Origin: Neorhizobium galegae
GTDB taxonomy: Bacteria; Pseudomonadota; Alphaproteobacteria; Rhizobiales; Rhizobiaceae
Length of the DNA stretch: 64,000 nucleotides
Assembly (NCBI RefSeq): GCF_017877055.1
Contig: NZ_JAGIPG010000002.1
Location: 1,178,001 to 1,242,000 of the forward strand
Direction of reading: 5' to 3'
The notes beneath the pieces are model-generated. The model saw nothing but the letters and a program-made list of their open reading frames with translations. It had not been told where the DNA came from and ran no database searches. Position numbers and translations under genes: made by a program. This document shows, one piece after another, positions 8,307 to 15,463 of the stretch (within the stretch, counting starts at the first letter, position 1; each line of letters begins with the position of its first letter).

Positions 8307-9219
8307 CAGGAAAAAACCTGTCAAGCAACCGGGCATTCTGTCGAACCTGCTGCTGGCCGGAGCGCGGGCTGCCGCGCGCCGGCCGAAGACCCTGTTCGGC
8401 TGCGCTGCCTTCGGCATAGTCTTCTCCTTCGTCGCGGCCAATGCGCTCTGGTACCAGCCGGGCGGCCATCCGTCGCCGTTCCTCGCCACCCGCGATTCCA
8501 AGAACCCGAATCAGATCGCCGGTTATCGCCCGGCAAGACGCACCGCACCCGCCGATGTCACGACGTTCCGCATCGAGCGCGCCGACCCGAATGCCGTAAC
8601 GCCGGCTCCGGCCGCAGCACCCGCGGCCGCACCGGCCGAGACCGCTTCGCCAGTACAGGCGGCACCCCTGCCGGCCGCGCCTTCCGTTGCTGCCCCGACC
8701 CCGCGTCCCCAGCCGGCAACGCCCCACGAGGCGCAGCCCGCGGCGCCGAAGCCTGCCGAGGTGGCAAGGCCGACCCCGGCCGCGCCGACAAGGCCCGTCC
8801 AATCCGCCGCCCTGCCGCCGAAGCCCGTTTCTCCGTCCCGCCCGGCCGAAAGCGCCAATGCGCGCGGCGAAGACCCGGTTGCCGCCGCAATCCGCGCCTC
8901 CGAGCGCAAGCCGGCGATGACGCCGCCCGCCAATATCCCGAACGCCGCCTCCAGTTCCGGCCGGCCGGCGGCGACCCCCGTCTCCCAGAAGCCGAACGCA
9001 CCCGGTCAACCGAACGCGTCCGGCCAGCCAAGCGACCTCGTGCTGCAGATCCAGCGTGGCCTGTCGAACATCGCCTATGCGGATGTCGGGGTGGACGGTG
9101 TCGCCGGCGCCCAGACCAAGGCCGCCATCCGCCGCTTCCAGCGCCATTATCGCTTGCCCGAAACCGGCGAGCCCGACGAACTGGTGCTGAAGAAGCTGAA
9201 ATCGATCGGCGCGCTGTAG
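8278..9219 (+). CDS. Membrane-anchored peptidoglycan-binding protein
   Basis: Protein of 313 residues. It has a basic N-terminus, one membrane segment (LFGCAAFGIVFSFVAANALW, ~39-58), a long Pro/Ala-rich linker (~100-255) with a small repeat (PNAPGQPNASGQPS), and a C-terminal PG_binding_1 domain (LQIQRGLSNIAYADVGVDG, then AGAQTKAAIRRFQRHY). The layout is that of a periplasmic tether spanning from the inner membrane to the cell wall. The 29-base overlap with the kinase gene suggests a joint role, for example the kinase responding to wall state; that is inference. Confidence 0.85.
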   Translation: MTARKRKSPDRKKPVKQPGILSNLLLAGARAAARRPKTLFGCAAFGIVFSFVAANALWYQPGGHPSPFLATRDSKNPNQIAGYRPARRTAPADVTTFRIERADPNAVTPAPAAAPAAAPAETASPVQAAPLPAAPSVAAPTPRPQPATPHEAQPAAPKPAEVARPTPAAPTRPVQSAALPPKPVSPSRPAESANARGEDPVAAAIRASERKPAMTPPANIPNAASSSGRPAATPVSQKPNAPGQPNASGQPSDLVLQIQRGLSNIAYADVGVDGVAGAQTKAAIRRFQRHYRLPETGEPDELVLKKLKSIGAL

Positions 9220-9425
9220 GGCGTCTGCTCAATTGACCCGGATATTCCTTTGATGGTGCGGCGAGTGCAACAACGCCGCTTTTGGCCCGAAGCGGCCATT
9301 GCAGGATTGAGTTGGATTCGTCTGAGATGGGGTGGTTTTCGGACAGTCTGGTTTGAAGGATCGTCAACCGATAAGCTGCCGTCCGTCTCACCCTCGAAGC
9401 TCGTCGCAGGCATATCGCTACGTCT

Positions 9426-10064
9426 TCAGACGCCACCTTGCCGATATCTCGGCGGGAGTTCTGCGATGGGCAGATCGTCGGCCTTGAACGGCTTACCGCT
9501 GGACCAGGGAAGCATGTTCAGCACTACACCAAAACTCGTGCTGATTGCCCCAAACACGAGTTTGCCAAGCGGCTTTTTCCAACCAGCAACAAGAGCACCG
9601 AGCGGTTTGAAGATCAAAAGTGGGATAAAGGCGAACGGTAGGATCAAGAAGGTCAGCACCATCGGGGCCGCCGCCTCCATCATAGGGTCGCCGCCGTATC
9701 GAAGGCGGAGACGCGGGTTACGGGCGACTGCAAACGGAATCAGTTCTTCCATGAACCGAACGTAGTCGGCGGATCGATCGAGGCCTGTCTCTCCCTGCCA
9801 ATCCAGCGAGGATAGCTCCCTTGATGCGAAGAGCGTCCGCAAACGCGCGCTGTGGACTGGGAACCCAGTGGTGCCGACCCCACTCGTAACGTGAAGGTGC
9901 AGGAAACGAAACGAAGTCCATGGGACGAGTCTGACGGACCGTCCTTGCGTCACCGAAAGGCCCTGGGCGTCGATGACGTAGGCCATCGTGATCCCTGGCG
10001 AGCTTTTATGATGAATATGGACTTTCGCGGTGAAGCGGTAGGTCGGAGGGTCGTCCGTCTGCAA
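9426..10064 (-). CDS. Hypothetical membrane protein
   Basis: Protein of 212 residues. The start is a TTG at 10064 with GGAGAG seven bases upstream; an ATG 26 codons later is the alternative. The N-terminal ~115 residues look like a small beta-rich PH-like fold (AYVIDAQGLSVTQGRSVRLV, then PWTSFRFLHLHV). Two hydrophobic segments follow (MVLTFLILPFAFIPLLIF and KPLGALVAGW). No family is recognised. Codon use is visibly less GC-biased than that of the neighbours, and the 200 bases to its left look like decayed sequence, so recent acquisition is possible. Confidence 0.6.
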   Translation of the reverse strand: MQTDDPPTYRFTAKVHIHHKSSPGITMAYVIDAQGLSVTQGRSVRLVPWTSFRFLHLHVTSGVGTTGFPVHSARLRTLFASRELSSLDWQGETGLDRSADYVRFMEELIPFAVARNPRLRLRYGGDPMMEAAAPMVLTFLILPFAFIPLLIFKPLGALVAGWKKPLGKLVFGAISTSFGVVLNMLPWSSGKPFKADDLPIAELPPRYRQGGV

Positions 10065-10323
10065 TTGAGCTCTCCAATACGGTCCGCCAATGGAAGTGCC
10101 GCGTGTCCCGCGGATGACTTTACGGGAGATTATAGATCAGCCGCTACCGTCTCCTACGGGTCGGGAGCGGACCTTCAAGAACGCTTCGAGCGTCCGCAAT
10201 TTGCGTGAGGTCGCCGTGGTCACCCCACAACCGCCCGGCATTTGCCACCTTCTCAAGGGAGTGCCTCTCCCCGCCGGAACGGAGAGAGGATCAGAGCAAT
10301 ATCTCAATTCGCCTGAAATCGCC

Positions 10324-10491
10324 TCAGAAAACGGCGAGATATTTCAGCAGCGAGATGATGCCGATGATGATGATGATGATCTGCGCGATCTGTTTCGCGC
10401 GGCCGTCGATCGGCAGGCGCGCGACGAGATAGAGAACCAGGACGATCACCAGGAAGGTGATCAGAATGCTGATCAATGCGGAAGTAGCCAA
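10324..10491 (-). CDS. 55-residue membrane protein (Thivi_2564-like)
   Basis: A short gene on the minus strand. It starts with TTG at 10491, eight bases after AGGAG, and stops with TGA at 10324-10326. The protein is two hydrophobic helices around a short polar turn: ATSALISILITFLVIVLVLY, then ARLPIDGRAKQIAQ, then a run of six isoleucines and GIISLLKYLAVF. The pattern helix-PIDG-K-helix matches the small Thivi_2564-type inner-membrane proteins common in proteobacteria. Six consecutive ATC codons make a trinucleotide run. Function unknown. Confidence 0.7.
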   Translation of the reverse strand: MATSALISILITFLVIVLVLYLVARLPIDGRAKQIAQIIIIIIGIISLLKYLAVF

Positions 10492-10605
10492 GCCCCAAAC
10501 TCCTTTTCAACAATGCCGTGTGGCATCGATGTGTAATTATGGTGCATTCGGAGAAAGAAAAGGGCCCGATTTCCTGTTTCTTCTCAGGGGCTTCGTTGTG
10601 CGGGC

Positions 10606-10941
10606 TCAGATCGCTTCGGCGCCGAGTTCCCAGGCCCAGTGCAGATGTCGGTCCTTCAGCGTCCGGTCGCGCAAATAGCCGGTCAGCTCCTCGTCGATTT
10701 CCTCCAGCCGCTCGATCGCGAAATCCTCCGGCCGGTTGGCGTTCCAGGTCGCCTGCAGGGTCTTGCTCACGTGGCTGCCGTGCCGGAGCGTGAACCAGAT
10801 GCGGTTCTGGATCTTGTCGAGGTCGCCGGAGCGGCCGACCCACCGCTGCCCCATGGGTGTGAAACGGATCGCATAGATGCCGGCCGGAGCCTTGCGTTCC
10901 TTGTAGGCGGAGATCGCCGCTTTCCTGTCGATGGTGTTCAT
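10606..10941 (-). CDS. GIY-YIG nuclease family protein
   Basis: Protein of 111 residues, ATG at 10941 with AAGGAAGG upstream; the frame is open further but only through the divergent gene. The short GIY-YIG-like core is APAGIYAIRFTPMGQRWVGR, where GIYAIRF and the VGRS Arg correspond to the family strands, followed by KIQNRIWFTLRHGSH and TWNANRPEDFAIERLEEID. It is a minimal domain with no extra DNA-binding part, like the small rhizobial members of the family. Nuclease activity is not certain because the second Tyr of the canonical motif is replaced. It is divergent from the DUF1491 gene, with two copies of a short repeat between them. Confidence 0.8.
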   Translation of the reverse strand: MNTIDRKAAISAYKERKAPAGIYAIRFTPMGQRWVGRSGDLDKIQNRIWFTLRHGSHVSKTLQATWNANRPEDFAIERLEEIDEELTGYLRDRTLKDRHLHWAWELGAEAI

Positions 10942-10978
10942 GTCCCGTACCTTCCTTGATGGAAGCGCAGCTAATATC

Positions 10979-11020
10979 ATCCGGGTAATATTATGGCAAT
11001 GGTTATATCCGGGTAAAATT
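10979..11020. promoter_or_regulatory. Two direct repeats of atccgggtaa in a divergent promoter region
   Basis: The 14-mers at 10979-10992 and 11007-11020 share atccgggtaa and then ATATT or AAATT, 28 bases apart. The first sits inside an inverted repeat (taatat at 10972-10977, atatta at 10988-10993). They lie between the GIY-YIG gene and the DUF1491 gene. They look like two sites for one repressor or activator, whose identity I do not recognise. Confidence 0.5.
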
Positions 11021-11068
11021 CGACGAGGGCGAATTTGCGCCCGGTCGCGAAGCGCCGTAAGAGGGGCC

Positions 11069-11413
11069 ATGCGCCTGAAATCCGAAATCGTCGTCTCCGC
11101 CATGATCCGCCGCGTCTTCGGGCTTGGCGGTTTTGCCGCCGTTGAAAAGAAGGGGGCGGAGGCGGCGGGCGCGATTTTCATCCGCCAGCGTTTTCGCGAC
11201 GGGCTGGAAACGCTCTACGCCCCGGCCCCGCAGAATTTCTTCAGTGACGAGGACGACGGCGGGCGCAAATTCGAGGTGAGGGTGGAAAGGGCGGAGCCGG
11301 AGGCGATCGGCGAGATGCTGTCGCGGGAACTGCGCTTCGATCCGGATCTCTGGCTGCTGGAACTGGAGATCGACGACGTCGCCGATCTCTTCGAGGTGGT
11401 GAAGCCCACCTGA
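11069..11413 (+). CDS. DUF1491 family protein
   Basis: Protein of 114 residues, ATG at 11069 behind GAGGGG. It matches the alphaproteobacterial DUF1491 family along its length: MRLKSEIVVSAMIRRVFGLG, then GAEAAGAIFIRQRF, LYAPAPQNFF and DPDLWLLELEIDD. These are small soluble cytoplasmic proteins without a known activity. It is divergent from the GIY-YIG gene and converges with the DUF2336 gene, 20 bases apart. Confidence 0.85.
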   Translation: MRLKSEIVVSAMIRRVFGLGGFAAVEKKGAEAAGAIFIRQRFRDGLETLYAPAPQNFFSDEDDGGRKFEVRVERAEPEAIGEMLSRELRFDPDLWLLELEIDDVADLFEVVKPT

Positions 11414-11432
11414 CCGGCCGCGCTATGACCGG

Positions 11433-12434
11433 TCAGCGCACCCGGTAGAGGCCGTTGAGCGGCTTGCGGGCGCTGGCGGTGGTGCGGATCACCCGCGGCT
11501 GGCGGCTGTCGTCTCCGCGGTTGTCGGCAAACATCGGCTGGTGCTGCGGTTCGGCATAGGTGTAGCTGTCGGCGCGGCGCCAGGCCTCGACGCGTTTGCC
11601 GCATTCGTCCTCGTCGAGCGCATCCCAGAGTGCGGCGGCTCGCGTCACCCCGTCCTGTTCCGCGCCCAGATGGTCGTAAAGGCGCTGCAGGATGAACAGC
11701 GCATCCTCCGTTTCCATCGCCAGGCCCTTCAGCGTCGCCGCGAGCTGCTGGCCGGAAATGTCGAGCATGATCCGTTCCGAAAGCCAGTGGCTGGCGGAAA
11801 GCGTATCGGCGAGCACGGTCGCAAACAGCCCGGTCTCGCGGTTGCGGGCGAAGCGGACGAGCAGCGCCTCCTGGATCGGCGACAGATTGCGCAAGCCCAA
11901 CCGGTCTGCGGCGGGCCGGTCGACATGGCCGGCAAGCGCCTTGATGCGGTTGCGCAGGAGTTCGTCGCGCGTGTTGCGCTCGGCCTCGTCGATCATTTCC
12001 GGCGTCGGCCTGCGCGGCATGAGCGCCTCGAGGTTTTCGGGCGCGTCGCTGCGCTTGGTGCGGTCGTGGCGCAAGCCCACCAGCGCGTCGATCACCGTCG
12101 GCGACAGCGCATCGCGGCGCACGATGGCGCGGGCATGCGCTTCCCCTTGCGTGCGGGCGATTGCGATCAGCGCATCGTCGGAAAGGCAGGTCGAGGAGGT
12201 GAGGAACGGTGCTGCAACCGCGATCGGCTGGCTGGCGATGAAGAAGGCGACGGCCGGGGGAATGTTCTTGCACTGGGAGAGGGCCGCGACCGCATCGCGG
12301 CGGGCCTCTTCCGACGAGGCGGAAAACAAGGGGGCGAAGAGCTCGGCGAACTGTCGAAGCTCCGACCGCGAAGGGTACGGAAGACTTTCGAAGCTCGTCA
12401 CCGTGGCCATCAGCACCACATCCTTCTTACGCAT
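11433..12434 (-). CDS. DUF2336 domain protein
   Basis: Protein of 333 residues from the ATG at 12434; an in-frame ATG at 12410 with AAGGA upstream is equally plausible. DUF2336 proteins are alpha-helical, HEAT-like proteins of alphaproteobacteria. Visible pieces are FAELFAPLFSASSEEARRDA, AFFIASQPIAVAAPFLTSS, then SDDALIAIARTQGEAHARAI and a second helical half around WLSERIMLDISGQQLAATL. No catalytic motif or signal peptide is seen. Function is unknown; the repeat fold suggests a protein-binding role. Confidence 0.75.
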   Translation of the reverse strand: MRKKDVVLMATVTSFESLPYPSRSELRQFAELFAPLFSASSEEARRDAVAALSQCKNIPPAVAFFIASQPIAVAAPFLTSSTCLSDDALIAIARTQGEAHARAIVRRDALSPTVIDALVGLRHDRTKRSDAPENLEALMPRRPTPEMIDEAERNTRDELLRNRIKALAGHVDRPAADRLGLRNLSPIQEALLVRFARNRETGLFATVLADTLSASHWLSERIMLDISGQQLAATLKGLAMETEDALFILQRLYDHLGAEQDGVTRAAALWDALDEDECGKRVEAWRRADSYTYAEPQHQPMFADNRGDDSRQPRVIRTTASARKPLNGLYRVR

Positions 12435-13136
12435 GGCCTGGGGCCTTTCAAGGTCTCGAAACTCATTCGTCACTGGCAAACTCGCAATCAACGCAAAACA
12501 AATCCGGAGTGCGAACGCCGATCAGGTGTGCCGGAAAAGCTCGCCTGGCGCTCTCATCGTACCTTGCCTGGGAAACTCCCGGTGGCGCGCCGCCCGCTCA
12601 CGCAGCTGTGAGAACATCTGCAGAATGGGGTCGCCTTGGTTTAACCGGATGCTAACTCTTGGACGGTTAACGGTCTGTGAAAATGGGTCGTTTTGATACG
12701 TCTGTCATTTCTTGCAGTTTCCGTGTTTCAGGCATGAGATTGCGGCTCCGATCGACGCCTGCAAAGGCCGTGAACCAAACAGGTGCTTCTGCGTTTTAGG
12801 GGCGGATAACAGACATGCACCGGTAGCAAGTGCTATATTAGTGGTAATGCATTGTTAACGGTCGTCTGGCTGAATCCAGGCAGTAACCGGCGTGTGTTTT
12901 GCCGGGTTTTCAAGTTCCGGTTGGCCATCGCGTTCCTGTGGCCATTCCGATAACGGCCGGTTCAGGCGGAACCGGCCGTTCATGCGGAAATGTCGTTGCG
13001 CCTTCGAAAAAGGCGCACAGGCGAGAAAGGCGCGGATGCCCGGACTTCTGTCTCGGGAAGCGTCAGGCCCTTGGGAGAGGGCAGGGTGAGATCGGTCCGT
13101 CTTCATCCGTCTCGAATTCCTTAAACGGAGACGAGC
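12435..13136. other. 700-base region with strong hairpins, no convincing long gene
   Basis: The main feature is a perfect 12-bp stem at 12952-12980 (aacggccggttc, loop aggcg, then its complement) without a T run. A second stem pairs tgcgcc with ggcgca just downstream near 12996-13016. A TATATT near 12833 could be a -10 element. The open frames here are on shadow strands and look unlike proteins. A small RNA or a long 5' leader of the gene at 13137 is possible; neither is shown. Confidence 0.35.
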
Positions 13137-13313
13137 ATGGCAGAGATCGTAGTATTGAACAGATGGCGCAGTGACAATCAGCGCCGGCCGCAGATCAAGA
13201 TCGGCGAAAGCGAGAACGCCGGGCAACTTCTGCTGTTCACCGGCGTGCGATACGAACGTTTCGAAGACCTGGGCGACCGCAAGGCTGAAAACCACGCGGT
13301 GCGTGCCGAATAG
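13137..13313 (+). CDS. 58-residue conserved-looking protein
   Basis: A short gene with ATG at 13137 after GGAG and stop TAG at 13311-13313. The product begins MAEIVVLNRWRSDNQRRPQI and contains GQLLLFTGVRYERFEDLGD. It has a basic N-terminal part and a short beta-type centre, and no signal peptide or membrane segment. I recall similar short proteins with the LLLFTGVRYE core in rhizobia but know no function. The good ribosome site and natural composition support it. Confidence 0.65.
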   Translation: MAEIVVLNRWRSDNQRRPQIKIGESENAGQLLLFTGVRYERFEDLGDRKAENHAVRAE

Positions 13314-13327
13314 TCGGCAAACGAAGA

Positions 13328-14020
13328 TCAGAACCGGCTTCGGGAGCGCCATTCGAAGGGTGCGCAGGTAGCCTGGTTCAGGAATTGCGACACGATACCC
13401 GCAAAGCTCGGTTGCGGGACGAGACTTCTCAAGACCACATATCCCTCCGCCGCCCGTGCTTCCACCAGGATCGACTGCGAAATCGCCTGAGGCAGCGCCT
13501 TGCGCAATGCCGTCAGCTGCATCGGTGATGCGATCACCACGTCCAGCACCCCGCCGGACGACGTCCGGTCATTGATGCTGAACACCTCGTTGGATGATTG
13601 GTCGTAGACGCCGAGCGACCAGAAGGGAACGCCGCCATTGGCGGCCGCCAGCCTCACCGGCCCCTCCGAGATATCGAAGGCGCAGACCGCCGCATCGACG
13701 AACGGATCGTCCTTGGCAAGCCCGGCGCGGTCCGGCTTTTCTCTTAAGCGATAGAAACGGTAAATCTCGCCTTCCGCCAGCACCCGCGTATAGGCGTCCC
13801 GCTCGCTGAAATCGGGCAGGGCCAGCACTATGATCAGGTGCAGGAGCGCCGCACCGACGAGCCCGGTGATCACCGCCAGCAGAACCTTCAGCGCAAAGCC
13901 ACGAGATCCGGCCTTCTGGAACGCGAAATCCCCCGACCTCAACCCCAAACCTCGCGCGCGCAGACGTCTAAACCCCAGACGTCTAAATCGCAGACTTCCG
14001 AACCCAAGGCTTCTAGACAT
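13328..14020 (-). CDS. DUF1254 domain membrane protein
   Basis: Protein of 230 residues, second gene of a pair with the DUF1214 gene, overlapping it by 8 bases. One membrane helix (LLAVITGLVGAALLHLIIVL, ~47-66) is followed by an exported domain of the DUF1254 type (AVCAFDISEGPVRL, VPFWSLGVYDQSSNEVFSIN). The first ~40 residues are Arg-rich and partly produced by a 15-base tandem repeat (13961-14005), so the true start may lie later, near residue 40. In rhizobia DUF1214 and DUF1254 proteins are commonly encoded side by side; their role is not known. Confidence 0.8.
   Translation of the reverse strand: MSRSLGFGSLRFRRLGFRRLRARGLGLRSGDFAFQKAGSRGFALKVLLAVITGLVGAALLHLIIVLALPDFSERDAYTRVLAEGEIYRFYRLREKPDRAGLAKDDPFVDAAVCAFDISEGPVRLAAANGGVPFWSLGVYDQSSNEVFSINDRTSSGGVLDVVIASPMQLTALRKALPQAISQSILVEARAAEGYVVLRSLVPQPSFAGIVSQFLNQATCAPFEWRSRSRF
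13961..14005. repeat. Three 15-base tandem repeats at a gene junction
   Basis: Units at 13961-13975, 13976-13990 and 13991-14005 share cagac at the start; the first two are nearly identical (cagacgtctaaaccc and cagacgtctaaatcg) and the third has diverged. Read on the minus strand they add the five-residue units GFRRL, RFRRL and GFGSL to the N-terminus of the DUF1254 protein. Confidence 0.8.
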
Positions 14021-14606
14021 TGCCGCACCCGGTCTTCTCGATACGCGGCATGGTGAGGTCGATCAGCCCGGAACTGCCGGCGGTCGGCGTGTCGAACAGC
14101 GTCAGCGTCAGCCGGAACACGCCGGGCGTCGAGACCGCCAGCCAGTTGCCGGGCTTGGCGGTCGCGGAAATCGCAATGTCGAAACCGCCGTCGCTGCTGC
14201 TGTTGCGCAGCACGATGCGGGAATTGAGCGCGGTCGGCAGGTCCGATTGCGCCGAGGGCGGGGCAGCGCCGGGGGCTGTGGCAAACAGTGTCCAGAAACG
14301 CGCCGGCGGCGTGTGGCCGATGAGGCGATAGGAGCAGTTTCCGGTCAGCCGCTCGCCGGCCTGGTCCACCGAAGCGATGAAGGAGAGGCCTTCGGCGCTC
14401 GCGTAGATGAGCTTGCCGGCACTGGCCCGGTGCGATTTCGCGTAAGGGTCCGCCTGCGCGGTCTGCGCGTCCGGAAAGGCTTCCCACGAGCCGAGCTTGA
14501 TCGCACCGAAACCGATCGTGGCATCCAGTGCCACGAGGGTGGACCATATCCCGCCGCCGAAGGCGATGGTGAGCGCGATCGCGATGAGGAAGGGAACACG
14601 GAACAC
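14013..14606 (-). CDS. DUF1214 domain membrane protein
   Basis: Protein of 197 residues from a GTG at 14606 (VFRVPFLIAIALTIAFGGG); the frame is open to an ATG at 14852, but that extension is Arg-rich and unlike protein. An N-terminal anchor helix precedes a DUF1214 beta-sandwich: GFGAIKLGSWEAFP, DPYAKSHRASAG, GERLTGNCSYRLIGHTPPAR and GNWLAVSTPGVFRLTLTLFD. It should face the periplasm. It overlaps the DUF1254 gene by 8 bases, so the two are co-translated and probably act together. Confidence 0.8.
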   Translation of the reverse strand: MFRVPFLIAIALTIAFGGGIWSTLVALDATIGFGAIKLGSWEAFPDAQTAQADPYAKSHRASAGKLIYASAEGLSFIASVDQAGERLTGNCSYRLIGHTPPARFWTLFATAPGAAPPSAQSDLPTALNSRIVLRNSSSDGGFDIAISATAKPGNWLAVSTPGVFRLTLTLFDTPTAGSSGLIDLTMPRIEKTGCGNV

Positions 14607-14983
14607 GGGTTTGCTTTGGCCCTCGGACAGCTGTGCCAGAGGGTTACCATTGATTCTAGTGCGAAGGAATGGGTGGGCTGTGTCTTTCCGGCACGCTCGC
14701 CTCGTGGCTTCCGGCGTGGAGCGAATCGCTCCCCGTGCATCCTCGGAGAATCGCCGGCCACCCTTCCTCCCAGCCCCGCTGGATCGACGGCGAGAAACCC
14801 GCCGCCTGTGCCGCGGTCGGTCACCCAAGGCCTTTGCGTGCCATCCCCACACAGGTTCGACTTTAGGGTTAACCCTTTGATAAGGTTGTTTGGAGCGGTT
14901 CCTGTGACTAAAAACCGCCCGCGTCTTGCTCGGTTCATTCCTTGGCTACCGTCGTCCCGCGACAACGTTCCGGAGCAGAGACG
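14607..14983. other. Divergent intergenic region
   Basis: 377 bases between the DUF1214 gene and the plus-strand gene at 14984. A perfect 12-base palindrome, agggttaaccct, lies at 14865-14876, 108 bases before the plus-strand start, and includes a GTTAAC core as in CtrA half sites. No gene is convincing; short frames here have unlikely composition. Confidence 0.4.
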
Positions 14984-15463
14984 ATGAGAACATGGATAAT
15001 GGCGACCGGTGCATTGATGGCCGTGGCAGCCGGATTTTCGGGAGCCTACTACCACCTGAAACCCGTGCCGGGCCCTTCGACCCCGAAGGACATTTCCCTC
15101 AACTTCATGACGCTGACCGAAAGCCAGCCGACGGAGGCGCGCCGCGCCATCATCGACGGTATCGAAATCTGCCTTCCCCAGCCGGCTCGGGAGAGCTGGA
15201 CGAGCCCCCCGGTCAAGAACCTCGCCGTCGACAGCTATATCCGCTTCTTCGATCTGATGGGGCAGGAGATGGCGCAGGCCGAGCGCAGCGCGGAATTTCA
15301 CGCCTGGCTTTCGCAGGCAGGCGGCGACCTGTCGGAGCGGGATCGGATCGCCTTCGGCAAGCTGACCGAGGGCGGCCTGCACGAAGGCGTGACGGCGCTC
15401 TGCGTTGCCGCGACCGTGCGCGGCAAACTCGGAAGCCAGGGGTTCAAGGGTTTTTGGAACTGA
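14984..15463 (+). CDS. Hypothetical exported or membrane-anchored protein
   Basis: Protein of 159 residues, ATG at 14984 with GGAG nine bases upstream. The N-terminus MRTWIMATGALMAVAAGFSG is a signal anchor. The rest is soluble and mainly helical, with two cysteines (IEICLPQP and VTALCVAATV) that could pair in the periplasm. No family is recognised. The last 20 bases overlap the convergent penicillin-binding protein gene, so the pair shares a 3' end. Confidence 0.6.
   Translation: MRTWIMATGALMAVAAGFSGAYYHLKPVPGPSTPKDISLNFMTLTESQPTEARRAIIDGIEICLPQPARESWTSPPVKNLAVDSYIRFFDLMGQEMAQAERSAEFHAWLSQAGGDLSERDRIAFGKLTEGGLHEGVTALCVAATVRGKLGSQGFKGFWN

Noticed and set aside
6621..8501. 626-codon open frame on the minus strand
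   Set aside because: Antisense to the histidine kinase gene, which has clear HisKA and ATPase motifs.
10360..10380. Run of gat triplets considered as a microsatellite of its own
   Set aside because: It is explained by six Ile codons in the 55-residue membrane protein.
10304..10843. 179-codon minus-strand frame over 10.3-10.8 kb
   Set aside because: It is a frame-shifted shadow of the GIY-YIG gene and the 55-residue gene; the latter frames have better starts and protein-like sequence.
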